A stretch of DNA of 64,000 bases. Source: Hybos culiciformis. Lineage: Eukaryota > Arthropoda > Insecta > Diptera > Hybotidae. Every line of letters begins with the position of its first letter. The first letter of the stretch is position 1. Both the position numbers and the translations under genes were made by a program. The stretch spans positions 15,479,829-15,543,828 of the forward strand of contig OZ023275.1 in assembly GCA_964007475.1 (NCBI GenBank), read 5' to 3'. The notes below the pieces were generated by a model. That model searched no databases, was not told the DNA's origin, and saw only the letters and a list, made by a program, of their open reading frames with translations. Below, piece by piece: positions 22,901 to 35,900 of the stretch.

Positions 22901-24765
22901 TTCATAAAGCATAAATACATATAATGAATTATGTATATTTATTTATCACATTAGTATCACTTCAGGTTCATGTATTGCTTATCTTGAAAATGTATTCTTA
23001 TTTAATATTTTCTACTGTCTCTATATTTTGTATATTTTCATTAAAGTTTGTTATATTTATCCTTGTTTTTTGGTATTAAGTTTATTTTTTATTTATTTTT
23101 TTCAAATAGTTTTTTAAAACTTATTTGAAGAAATAAACTCCTTGTTTCGCAATTTCTTTATAACGCAATTTTTGAGAGTAAATCGGATAAATTATATGCG
23201 GTTTTTTCAACTAAAATAAAACATTTAAGTTATTAGGCACATAATTCAAGTTTTGATGTTATAAGAGTGTTATGCATATCTTCCGCATCTTATATATAAA
23301 AACAAATTAGGTTTTATAGCCGGCAAGCTGAGATTATACTCCTTTTTTTGTTCACAGTTAAAGAAAATAAAATTATTGCGAGGTTTGCAAAATATGATTG
23401 TCTTTAAAAATATCTTTCAAGTTGTCAATTTAACAAGATAATATGTCATAAAAATGTAGAGAGTATTTTTTAAAAAAATCTAAAAAATAAGTAAGTGAAA
23501 AACTTATCATGGTTGTTTCTTTTTCAGCAGCAGCAAAATAAAGGTATATATATATGTAGGTATTTCTTTTAACAACAAAAAAAAACATAAAAATATAAAT
23601 ATCATCAACAATAATAAAAGGATCCACGAAAATAGCTTGCGGCTCTTTAATTTTTTTTTTTTAATCAATTTAATAACTGAATGAATTTGTCAACAATTAA
23701 TTTTTTTTTTTTTTATTCTTTAGATATGTTGTTGTTTTGATGCCTGTTTTAATGTTTTTTATCTGTAATTATGATTCTTTTTATCCTTGCAAAAATTTTC
23801 TGACATTAATTTGAAATTTGGCTTAAGGTATTATGGGTTTAGAGTTTCAGTTTTACTTCAAAAATAAAAAAAATATGTATATCTTTTTGACACAACCAAG
23901 TGAAAAAAATTGTGTGAACCAATTCCAGAAATTTTATATGACGATATATTGTATTTTATTTCTATATGAATTTACTAAAGAAAGTACAAAAATATACCAC
24001 AGATTTTTTAATGTCACTACTATGCCTTATAAAAATGTTTTTGTGAAAAGGAAATTTTAGTTTACATTAGTTTTCGTATATATAAGTAAATACAAAAATC
24101 GAAGCTCAAATTTTAGATATTATAAAACTACGAGCCTATTTGAACCGAGAAGGTGATTTTAAAAATAATTATTCTATGGAGAAGCAGCAACGCATAATTA
24201 AATGCACAAAGTCTGAAAATAAAAAGAAATCTTATATACCGGCAATAAAATTGAAGACAAAAAATATTTCCAGTAACATTTTTCTGAAACAAAGAAGAGT
24301 TTTGTATTCACCATATTATTTTTATACAGGTTTAAACTACCACTTTGCAAAACAAAAACTTTGAGAGTTTATTGAGTCAGTATTTTTAGCGATCTTTTTG
24401 TTCAAATGACTACTTACTTTTTTATTAAAAAACATTTTTTTTAATTCGAAGCAAATATATTTAATATTAAAATAATGAAGTTTTAGGTATTAAAAAACAA
24501 CACAGCTTTATTGAACGTTATTGAAAAAAATAAACGATTTTGTTGAATTGTTTAAAAAATGATAATCATAACACAAAATGTATTAATTAGTTTGGAGATA
24601 TGTAAATCTATCTATCTTTCCAAGATTCCAAAATTTCATCAGGAAATAAAAATTATTTTTAAAACATAAAAGAAAAATCGTTAAATTATTTATAATATTA
24701 ATATATTAAATAAATTAAAGCTAAAGATTGTTGCTAATATGTTTTCTCGATTTTTTTCATTTATA

Positions 24766-25013
24766 TTTATTTTGAAAGTGGTTTAAGTCCATTTGTTCTT
24801 GTATTGAGATATTTAAGGTTTTGTGTTTGAATTGATTTAAAAATATACATTAATATTTCCATAAGCTAATTTTCAAGTGTCAAAATCAAAGCGGTTTTAA
24901 TGATACTATAGACTAAAATTGTTTATAAATAAAAAGAATATATACTATTGTGCTTATTGTTAACATTAACTATTTTTTTTTGAAAAATGGACTTAAACCA
25001 CTTTCAAAATAAA
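24766..25013. mobile_element. Element with perfect 29-bp inverted arms
   Basis: The arm at 24766-24794, core GAAAGTGGTTTAAGTCC, is perfectly repeated in inverted orientation at 24985-25013. The 190-bp spacer is AT-rich with no frame. A perfect 29-base inverted match is far beyond chance even at this composition, and its identity suggests recent origin or maintenance. The flanks do not show a clear target duplication, so the superfamily is uncertain. A MITE is most likely. A transcript across it could form a long-looped hairpin. Confidence 0.65.
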
Positions 25014-26317
25014 CGGCTCATATAATAACATTGACAAATAGCAATAAATTATTTTGAGTTGAAAGTTTAATCGAGGAAGTTTAAAAAATTGTACTTTATT
25101 TTCATCCTTGTAAGAATAAAAAATTAATTTCTTTGATGTTTTAACTACATAACATATAATCTATATGTATGAAATCTTATGCTTCATAAGATATTAAAGA
25201 AATTGTGTTATATGAACATTTTTGTTCACCGATTAAAGTTAAAATTTCAAAATCTTATAAATCTGATTTAATATTTAATTGACAAACTAACTATAGCCAT
25301 AAAATTGGGAAAATAAAATAAGTTGTTGGCTATTTTAATATTTTTATTTCTTCAGAAATATATTTATTTCTGTATATATAATTTAATTATTAAACAAAAT
25401 TTGAGCTATAAGAAATATTTCAAGGCAAAGTTTCGACATCGAAACATAATTTAAATTGAGGTAAAAATATTTTAAGCGTACGATTCAAAAATAATTCATA
25501 CAATATTAATTAAATAAAATGAGTTTATTGATATTTCGTTTTTGTGTATATTATCGCAATAATAAAGTTTATAGCGTGACCGACCATTCGTTAAATCACT
25601 CCAATTTCGACTATTGCTGCCAGTTTTAATAAATAAAGATACAAAATCTAACTTATATTTATGTAAAAACAATAATATAATTAATAAATTTTATATGTAG
25701 AGGTATCTATATAATAAGAAAATATTTACGCAAACAAAAATAATGACGTTAATACATAAAATAGAGTATTCCCGAAAAATAAATTTTCCATGTGAAATTA
25801 ATTTTTTTTTTGTAGTTTTTTTTAATTTTAGTTTAAAACAAAAGTGTATATTCTTTTAATTCTATAAAAAATATAAATTAAAAGTTCTATAAGCTGTATT
25901 TTTCTTTAATTCTTTTTCATATAATAAGTTAAGTTGATTTAATCTTGAAATGAAATATATCCCATACACACAACTTATGAATCAACTCAACTAAATAAAC
26001 TTTAAAGGATATATGTACAAGAATAATAAGGATAAAAACAATTTCTACAATTTAAATATTTTAATGCTTATAATTGTGTTTACATTTAGAAATAACTTTT
26101 TTTTTATTTAATTTTTTTTTAATTGCGATCTAGTGGATTTATTTCTATATATATATATATGTACTATATAAATACGCATGATTATAAATTCTTGAAAAAT
26201 AATCTATTCAACTAAAAACAATTAACTTCATAACATATTTTTGCATTGATAGAAAAAGCTTTCTAACTCTAAGTGGTTTGGACCCCACTCAACATAATTT
26301 GAAAATAATACAAAGAC

Positions 26318-26330
26318 AGAGAGAGAGAAA
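26318..26330. repeat. Short (GA)n run
   Basis: Five to six GA units precede an A run. GAGA-type factors bind such repeats in insects, but no promoter is visible nearby. Confidence 0.6.
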
Positions 26331-27054
26331 AAAAAAACAACATACAACATAACAAAAAAAAAAAAAACTAAAATCCTTAAAAAAATATTAAAAAAGTTTT
26401 TTATTGTTATGAACCTAATGAAATTTTACCTCTTCAAAATAATACATAAAAATAAAAAAAATGTGAATAAGAAAACAGAAACTATACCAACTCAAATGAA
26501 GCTTAAAAAATATGCAAAAAATACACCATTCTTCATCACGACGCGTCATATATTCTTCATAATACCATTATTATTGCACTTAACAAAATAAACTTAAAAG
26601 CCCACATAATTTGAATGAAGAATTCCTTTTTTTTTTTTTTTTTTGCTCTACTGTTTGTACAGAAAATAAAAGTACTCGAGAATTTTAACATATCATATAT
26701 ATTTAGTATGAAAAAAATAAAAAAAAAAAAAGTTCATTAACCTAAGTTTTCTTTCAGATTTAGTTTTATTTTGTCATAATTTTGCGCAACTAAAACTGAG
26801 TTACAGGGAAATTATAATATGTGAAGGAAAATTATTAAAAAAAAAAAAATAAAAAAAAAATAAACATATAAAACAATATAAAATTAACATCCACTTAATG
26901 CTTTGGTTTAAAATTTAGGATTTGATTTTAAACTAAAATTGCTACTTAATTTTAATTGGTATATTTATACACTTTTAGTTAAATTTTGAAATCACAACAA
27001 GGCTCATTAGAAACATTATACAATATGAAACATTCATTCATTTTTTTTTGTTAT

Positions 27055-27172
27055 GAGGGTTAGGCTTCGGCTTCTTAATAAAGTTGTCTCCCTAACCATC
27101 TATGTAGTTTATTAATCAAGACTTTTAATTATAACGAAACCCCTTAATTATATAATTAAGAACCTAACTCTC
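27055..27172. repeat. Weak inverted-repeat element with internal palindrome
   Basis: GAGGGTTAGG (27055-27064) resembles the reverse complement of CCTAACTCTC (27163-27172) at 9 of 10 positions. GGTTAGG also pairs internally with CCTAACC near 27091. An 18-base perfect palindrome, CTTAATTATATAATTAAG, lies at 27143-27160. Together these suggest a small decayed MITE of about 118 bp. The match is short and no duplication of the target is seen. Confidence 0.3.
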
Positions 27173-28249
27173 CGATCGATAATTATTTTACCACACATCA
27201 GTTTTTCCCTTAAAATGCTTAATGCTTTTAATAGTTTCAACTGAAAAATTTCCTATCAAACCCCAAATAAACCAAAACTCAAAGTGCAATTTAAAATTTA
27301 ATTACATTAAAATAATTCTGTTAAAAAAAATTCTGCAAAATGCTGAAGAACTTTTTACATTAAGTTTTTCTTTCTGCAAATTTTAATTAATTTTATTTTT
27401 ATTCTTATATTTGAGATGGAACTAAGGTTTCTTTAAAATAAATATCAGGTTTGATACAGTACCAAATGCTATACAAAATTCCTGGAACAAGCACTCATCC
27501 TTGCATCAAAATTGCAAAAATAAATAATGTTAGTTAAAGAAAGAATATAAAATTCATCTCTAGCTTAATTTGCAATTTATTTTTTTGTGATGTGCATTTC
27601 ACATGTGTGTAAAATATAGTAAATCCTAAAAAGTCGGGACATAGAAAAATTCTAACAAACAAAAAACAATTTTGTTTTTTTATTATTTTTTTTTCCAGAA
27701 GGATTATTATTTCTGTTAAAGAGATAGAGAAATGAATATTCTTATGATGATGAATTATCATTATTTAGTACAATAAGGATTTAAGATACTTAATGATGTA
27801 GTGCAGTATAATATATTTTAACTTTTAATTTTTTTTTTTTTTTTTTACATTTTAATGAAAAAGGAATTTTATTTAGAAAATCTGCGGAAGAATAATTTAT
27901 ATAGAAAAAAAAAATAAATTCAAAGTTTATTGTTATGCATTTTGAATTCTTTGAATTAACAGAACATAAATATGATACTATTTAAAAGTAGGTATATATA
28001 TATAAATATTCTGTAAGATAAGTTTATAAATTTCAATTTCTTTTCCCTGCATTAAAATAAAAATAATATAATTTATTAAGTGTGGAAAATCAACAGTATG
28101 TAAATTTTGAAATTTAATTCTATATACTTTTGTATTTAAGTTAAGAATTTTTTTTTTATTTTGTTAACATGATTTAGTAATGATTAAAAAAAAATTTGCA
28201 TTTCTAAGTCAAGTGTAAGCAGAAAAAAATTTCATAATTAGAACAGTTT

Positions 28250-28304
28250 TTTATAACAAGAAACGAATTGACAGCCAGGAACTTAAATGTCCTCTTGTTA
28301 TAAA
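28250..28304. repeat. Hairpin with perfect 12-bp stem
   Basis: TTTATAACAAGA (28250-28261) pairs perfectly with TCTTGTTATAAA (28293-28304) around a 31-base loop richer in G+C than its surroundings. It could be a small inverted-repeat element or an RNA hairpin if transcribed. Stem pairing does not extend beyond 12 bases, so an ordinary microRNA precursor is unlikely. Confidence 0.45.
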
Positions 28305-29851
28305 CGTGCTTTTATCGGTTTATACATCTCTTATTCAATATTTTAAAAAATAAATTATGTATATAAAACCATTTGTATAAAAAAAGATAAAAAATTTTGA
28401 TCTTAATGTTTAGTTTATATACTTTTGTTAAATTTAACAATTTAATAGATTGTAGGAAGTAACAATACTATTTCATTACACTATATACTGTACGATTCAT
28501 ATGCGACTCAATAATGTTTTATTGAACAATTAATTCATAGGAATCATACTTAGATTTAATGAACTATGGATAGTAAAAAAATTGTGGAAATTCTTCAGAA
28601 GTACCAAAAGGTTTGTTAGGACTGAAAAGGAGTATACATTTTTTTATTAATTTCAATTCTTGATCGTGAATTAAGGAAACAAGAAAATTGATAAATACTA
28701 GGAAGTTTATCCTATATAATTTATTACTATAAGCTCATCCTATATATATCATCTATACATTTTCTTAGTCCTTTTTTTTGTTTTTTAATTCCAGTGAAAA
28801 GTTCTCACGAAAAGTTCTCAGTTATGCACGTTCGGAATATCTATTATTTCCACATGCATTTATGTCAATAACAACAAAATAAGACTTGACAATGTTCTTA
28901 AATATCATATTTACTTCCTGAAAATTAATAGAATTAAAATATGAAGTGTGCCTTACCTACGTATCATTCAAAAACTAAATTTTTATGATTGTTCGTACTT
29001 AAAAATTATTTCTAACTCTTATTTTTTATTATGTTTTCATTTATGAAAAGCGTTAAAAAAATGTACAATTGAAGTAAATAATAAATTAAGTGTTAACTTA
29101 CTTATTTTGTTGTTTTAATTTTTAGTTTTCATATGTTTTTTTTTTCTTCATATTTTATATTTGTGTACACACTTTCTTAAGAATCTTAACAGGTCATATA
29201 TTTCTTTCTTATTCAGATTAGATTTTTTATTTATATAGCAAAACATAAAGAGGAAGAAAATATAAAAAATGAAAACAAAAAGTTCGCCATGACGCGTGAT
29301 TTTACTGTCTCAGAAGGACACTGTGTCATTTTCTTGTTTTTTTTTTTCCTCAAGAAGTTGCACGTGAATAAGCGAATATTCTGAAAGTGTATATGAACCA
29401 TGATGATGTAAATAAAAAAAGAAAACTGAATATGTAGTGTAGGTATATTTTATTATTTTTATAATAATGAAAAATTTTCCTTGTATTTTGAACTTACTCA
29501 TGGCCATAAAAATTATATGGCTGAAAATATAAAATATTATAATTTTGAAATAACATAAAATTAATATTTTTTCATCATAATTTTATAAATTTTATGATTT
29601 AGATTTCATCAGCGTTAATACAACGATGAATTCAGCCAACGGAGTCATTGTAAAATATTTTTTATTTATTATATAAATTTGATTATAACTATATTGACCG
29701 TACCTATCTAATGTGTACAAACTTAAGGCTAGAAAGAGGTTAAGCCAACGTTTATTTATTTTATGTTGAAGAAAAACCTAGTTCTAACTTAGTGATATTT
29801 TTAGGGAAAGAGTTTATTAAATCCAGGATTATGTACAAATGTTAATAAATA

Positions 29852-29960
29852 CCCAATTGACTATTTCAGACCAAAATTAAAAAATTTGCCTAATTAATTA
29901 AGATTTTCCGAAGGAAGATTTTGTACAATGATCAAAATGTTCCAAACCTTGTCAATTGGG
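29852..29960. mobile_element. 109-bp TA-flanked miniature inverted-repeat element
   Basis: The ends CCCAATTGAC (29852-29861) and GTCAATTGGG (29951-29960) are perfect inverted copies and are bordered by TA on both sides (29850-29851 and 29961-29962). TA borders fit a Tc1/mariner-mobilised MITE. The core has no coding frame. The inverted ends are only 10 bases, so one copy alone is not conclusive. Confidence 0.45.
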
Positions 29961-29962
29961 TA

Positions 29963-32900
29963 TATATGTAATATATTAATATAAATATATATCAACGTTT
30001 TCCCGAATTAGTGTCAACCGGGAATATGAAGTTAAATTTTATTAAATATATTAAATTTCTTCATGTACGATAATTTTAATTCAACTCTTGTTATTTTTTG
30101 TTAAACAAAAATCAAAATTTTTATCTAAAATATAATAAAAAATTAAATTTAATTTTTGTTGGAAAGACAGCAAATTTTTTTTTGTTGTGAGGTAGATATT
30201 CGTTTATTTGTTTTTTAGTTTTATCTTTTAAGATGTCACAAATTTAAAACATAGCTTTGAAACGAAACTGGATTGACTAGAATTCAATTAAATTTTAGTG
30301 AAAGAGACATACTTGACATATAAATTTAAATCTTATTTTTATAATAAATTTTATATACTTTCGAGTTATCAAAATATAATTATTTTAATTTATTAGTAAT
30401 AAATTACATATTTTTAAATCTAAGTTTATTAAAGAAGTTTTTTTTAAGGAAAATTGATATAATATTTATTACTTTTTATTAGATATAATATTTCATTTTG
30501 TTTTAGTTACTATAATACTCGCAGTATTAAAAGTAGAACTTATTTTGAATTTTCTCTAATATATGATTAGTTAATCAGTTTTGATATACTAACTACATGG
30601 GTATGTTTAGCACTGAACCCTGCAAATATTTCCATAAGGATGACAATATTAATGCAGAAGACATAAATAAGTTAAGTCAGTACCCTTACATAAAAAATAA
30701 GTATAAAAATAAAAAATATACAATACTTTCTATTTTTAATCCTGATTGTTTTTTTTTTTTTGCATAGTTTTATAAATAGGTATTTCTTTTGTTTTGGCGC
30801 TACAAATTTCTTTAGAATATATATAATAAAAAAAAAAAACAAAATAACATAATATTAAAATACATAAGAAAATGGTTGAAAAGAATTAAATGAATGGGAA
30901 AATATATGTTATTATACCGTATATTTTTTTCATTTTTCATTTTATTATGCTGCAAATGAATTAAAAAACAAATGTTTATTTTTTTTTTTATATAAATTTT
31001 TATGAATGAGTTTAAGTGGTACTGAATTGGTTTTTTTTTTTTGGTTTTGCCTTACTTTTTTTTTTTTTTATATATTTTTGAATTATAAGTACGAATTCTC
31101 AAATGTTATAATTGCAGAGTATAAGAAGAAAATCCAAAATATTTGGCATAACATAAGTGCTTAAGCATTATTGTTTACTACACTTTTAATCTAGATTTTT
31201 TATTTCTATAAAAAATGATACAGAGAACAAAGTAAAAATAAAAATACGAAAAATCCTTTAAGAATTTGTTTTTTAATTTTATTTTAGTTATATATATTAC
31301 GTACTCTATACATACTAAGTTTATTCAGAAAAAAAAAAAACAAAAAAAAAAATTAATTTATCTGATTCCAATTTAATTTTTGTGAATAAAGAATATTTGT
31401 AGCCAATATTGAAAAAAAAAAAGAAGCTAAATAAACAAATGGGATTGGCATACAGCGTACCATGTTAACTTTATTTTGTATTGTTGCTTTTTTTTCAACT
31501 AAAATAGAAATATCGATAATGAATAATATCGAAACATAAAAAGTTGAAACTGCTAGGAATTATGCAATATAATATCCCTTAACTTATGTCCCGTACTGTG
31601 TTCTTGTAACTTAACTAAAGCTATCATCATATTTTAGTTTCATTATATTTTTAAAAATAATTAACTCGATGTATAGATAAGATAAGATTTTAACTTATAT
31701 GTAGATTTCAACGGTGAAATTACTGTAGGTATCCCCAAAAGATTTTTATATTATTCTATAGTGTATAATATCGATCTTTTACGAATTTTAACATAAATAT
31801 CGTGAAAAAAAACTAAAGGTAGGTATATTCTAATGTTTTTTAAGTAAATTTTTGGAAATACATATAGCATACCTCAAAAACATTAAAAATACGTGATTTG
31901 AAAAATTGCACAAAACAAAATAACGATTTCTTTTTCATAATATTGTGACATCTGAATGAAAATGTCAGTATAGTTAAAGCAATAAATTACATTTAAAAAA
32001 CAAAAAAAAAGGATAAATTCTCAACCCAAAATTTATATATTTTTTTTAATGTAAAAAAATAAATAAAAATTATGTACATACTCATAGGTGGAAATAAAAA
32101 AAATCTGTGTTATTAGTCTGGATCTCGATTTATATATTTTTTTTTAGCTTAGAAAAAAAATATAAAATAAAAAAATAAAAAACTATAAATATAAAATGTT
32201 TATAAAAAAAAACAAAAGTATATGCATTAAAATTGGAAAACATATGAAAAAAAAAAATTGAAGACCATATTGAAGAAAAAAAATAATAACAAGCGGCATA
32301 AAACTTTGGTAGTTGGCATACATTTACCCAGGTTTTAATGCTATTCCCTTTTTTTTTTTTTTTTGTTATTTAATATAAGTGGATCAGTCATTGTATGTTG
32401 GATATACATATGTGATGCAAGAATACAGCAAAAAAAAGAAGAAAAACAGGACATCACAAAAAAAATTGTATATACGATGATGAAAACGCATTTAGAATGC
32501 ACAAAACTTATACATAAAAGAGGATAAACAATGTTAATTTTTTTTTTCTGATTCCTTGTTTATTTATTTGTTTCTTTGCTGCTCGTAAGAAGTTTGTTTA
32601 AAAATTTTATTCTGTTTATATTGTTTTTGGGGAAAGTAGATTATACAAAATTTATAGTAAAATATATTGCCGCCTAAATTATAATTCAAAATAACATATC
32701 TTTTTTAGACTTCCGTTTTTGATTTTTTAGTTGATTTTTGCGACCTTAATAAAAGCGATAAATATGTTTTTTTAACTAAATTTTATTAAATTAGAAAATA
32801 AAAATATTATAATTATGAAGACATATAATTAATTCATTCATTCATCTTGCGGTTGCAATTTTATGATAATTTATTCATTTTATTTTATGGAAACTGAAAA

Positions 32901-35900
32901 CCAAACTGCCCAGGTAATTACGGTAAATAATTCGAAATATTTGAAATATTATAATAGTATCAGCGATTTAGACTTAAAAATCTATGATTAATTATAAACT
33001 AGTTGGATACAAATATTTTTCGACAATTAATTATCTGTTTCTTACAACTATAGTTATGTGTGACTTAGAAAATTTTTATAATTATAAAAAAAAAGATTAA
33101 TTATCAACAAAAATTTAATTAATATAATTCTTCTATGCAATAAATCAACTATGTATTCAATTTTTTTTTTTTTAATACATGAATTTTAATTTCTGAATAA
33201 ATATTTAGAACAATTTAAAAATTAATTTGCTCAAGTAGAAATTATGTTTTTTTTTCGACTAGTATTTTTTAATATAACTTATAGCTGTTATCAGAAATGA
33301 AAAACAAAAAAACAACATATTTAAAAATTATTAGGTTTTTTGAATAACATAAATAAATAAATATGTCATAATTTGGATGTAAAAAATATGTAAACATGAA
33401 AAATTATTTCAATTTCTAAATATTCTACGACCGAGAAATTTATTTCTAATAGACCTAGATATTCAAAACAGCATATATAATTAGCCAAACTTGACTTATT
33501 TAATTTTTCTAAAATACGTAAAATAAAGTACTATTAATATGTATGATATAAATACAAAATGTTATCTATTCACACATATGTAGAGCAACAATTAATTATT
33601 TTTGGCCCAAAATAACAAAAATTTATGTTTCCTTTTTCTAAATTTTAAATTAAATCTATTCCGCCAATTTTTAACAAGAATTTCCAAAAATTCAAGAAAT
33701 TATTATAAAACTGAAAAAATTAATTTCTTAAAATTATTATTATTATTTTTTTTTTTGGGCGGGAAAATTCTTAAGATAATTAATAATTAGGAAATGAAAA
33801 TGTATAATACATAATTGAAAATTGAAAAAAAAAAAGAAGAATTTTACTAAACTTAAAAATTAAGTGATTTAAAAAGACCACTCTGCAGGTTCGAACAACA
33901 ATTTTATATATTTACATTAATCTTCCTCTTCTTTTGTTGATAAACAAAAACCTTTTTTTTTTGGGGAAAATCCAAACATGATTCATAAATTTTGTATTAA
34001 TAATATATTATTCTTTATTTAATCCATCATTTGAAGTTAAAAAGAATCCATAAGATATAAAAACAAATTTATTAAATAAACATAAATTTAGAAATCCATA
34101 AAACATTATGCCTTAAATCAATTTGAGAAAAGGTAATCAATCTGTTTTTATTGAATGTTTACTCAAGTTTTTCTAGTTTTTTTTTTTTTTTTTATAAACA
34201 GAATGTAGTATAAATTATCCCATAGCCTTGAAAAAAAAAATATATTTTTTTATATTTCAATTTTCCTAATAATGTGTTCCCACAAAAAAAAAAAAACTTT
34301 TTTTATTTTATCTTATAAAAAAAAATTTTTTTTTTTGGGTAATCAAAACAACAAGGAAAAATTGATTGATTTTCGATGATATAAAATTACAAGAATCATC
34401 TTCCATCAAAAAAAAAAACAAAAAATAAAATCTTAACAAATTTTTATTTTTATCTATGTTTTATTTTCGCATTTTTCTTTTACATCCATTAAAGAAGTTG
34501 ATGTTCCATTGATGTTTATTTTCTTAACATTATGATAAAAAAAATTAAAAAATTTTAACAAATTTCAAGTTGTAGTTAGAAAGATTGTTTTCTTAAGTTT
34601 ATTAAGAGAATATATTAAGAGAATATAGGACGAAACAATTTAATAATTTTTCAGTAATTCTAAGTAAAGTATATTTCGTCGAATAATAAAGAAGCAATAG
34701 ATTTCCTGTTTACTGTGGGAATACAAATAATTGCCTTCAGGTTAAATAACTGTCTACTAATAAAACTCAAGAATTGATGGCTTTCAAAAACTTCTATAAA
34801 AAACATCTCAAAACTGATAAGTTGAAAGAAACAAAAAATAGATTTTATTCAGTTTGATAAGAAAATTAAATTTTCTAATATAATATTGTATATATTTGAT
34901 TAGAGTTAAAGTCAATCATTTTATATATATGTGTTGAGCTTCTCATTAACCTTTCAACTTTTTCAATTGAAAAACTCTCAGATAACATAAAAGCCCAAGA
35001 ATCCCATAAGTTTTAATATAATAATTGCTTTCAGATATTATTATGCTATTATTAGACGTTTTCCACAGTTCTATTGATTTTGATAATTCTTTAAAATAAA
35101 ATTAAAACAACCAACACTTATTTTAATTTACTTTTTTTTTTTGTGGAAACTAAGTTACTGAAATGAAATCTTATAATGGTTCTGTTACAGAAAATCGTTT
35201 TCGTATAGTAGATAGAGTTTAAATTATTTTTTTCATGTTAAAACGATATTATATAGTGGTGGATGGATTATATAGACCCATCCTGTTCCAAAAATTAAAT
35301 ATTTGTTTCTTTTCGGGTTTTTCGTCCAAGTCCAGTATTATTTTGGAATTAAATAAATGGCTATATAAAAGCGGTCTGTTCTTTATAAGATTTCATTGAA
35401 AAATACATCTCATAAAATTCAAATCCTTACGATATTAAATCTAACGCATAGACTAGGACTATGCATAAAAAAATAATGATTTTATTTACATTTACTTTTG
35501 TACAGACTTTACACGGACAGAAAATAATGTAAAATTTTTCTTTATTAAAAACAGTGTCAACGTAGGCTCAGTTTAAGTGTGATACTATAACGAGAGTGAG
35601 TTCATTCACTGAATATAGTGTTGAAGGAAGCAAATAACTTTCTGCGTACAGAATAAATGAATTGGTGTTTTCTTTTCTTTCATTTTTATTACATACTTTG
35701 TGTTTATTTGAGTTGTTGTTTTTTTTTTATTTTTTTATTATTATTTTCAGGATAAAATAAAAACTATATTTAAACATAATATATACTTAATAATAAAAAG
35801 AAAAAGATAAATGTTTTGGGCTATTTTTATAAATTGATTTGTGATTTTTATATGAAATCATTGTTTTTGACGTTGTTGGTTTCATTTTTATGAAATTTTT

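Larger units (their letters stand above)
12900..24765. other. Long non-coding AT-rich stretch
   Basis: No gene is supported across these 11.9 kb. Contents are (ATT)n and (ATA)n tracts (13249-13272, 13346-13363, 14821-14880, 16931-16970), a G+C-rich patch ending at a donor-like site (13819-13900), an orphan MITE end (15626-15653), a CTCCGTCTGTCTC word (17653-17679) followed by a CTCGC/GCGAG hairpin (17765-17791), and a G+C-rich patch (20841-20889). Short open frames, including 96 codons at 20074-19784 minus, have no motif or splice support. Confidence 0.55.
25014..29851. other. Non-coding AT-rich DNA
   Basis: No gene is supported. Contents are a short GA run (26318-26330), a weak palindromic element (27055-27172) and a hairpin with a 12-bp stem (28250-28304). 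Several open frames of 60-75 codons lack any coding signal. Confidence 0.6.

Noticed and set aside
24140..24364. 74-codon Lys-rich plus-strand frame
   Set aside because: It starts at TTG, and its composition is what translated random AT-rich DNA gives.
33887..33897. GGTTCGAAC, similar to a tRNA B box
   Set aside because: The final CC is missing and no A box precedes it.
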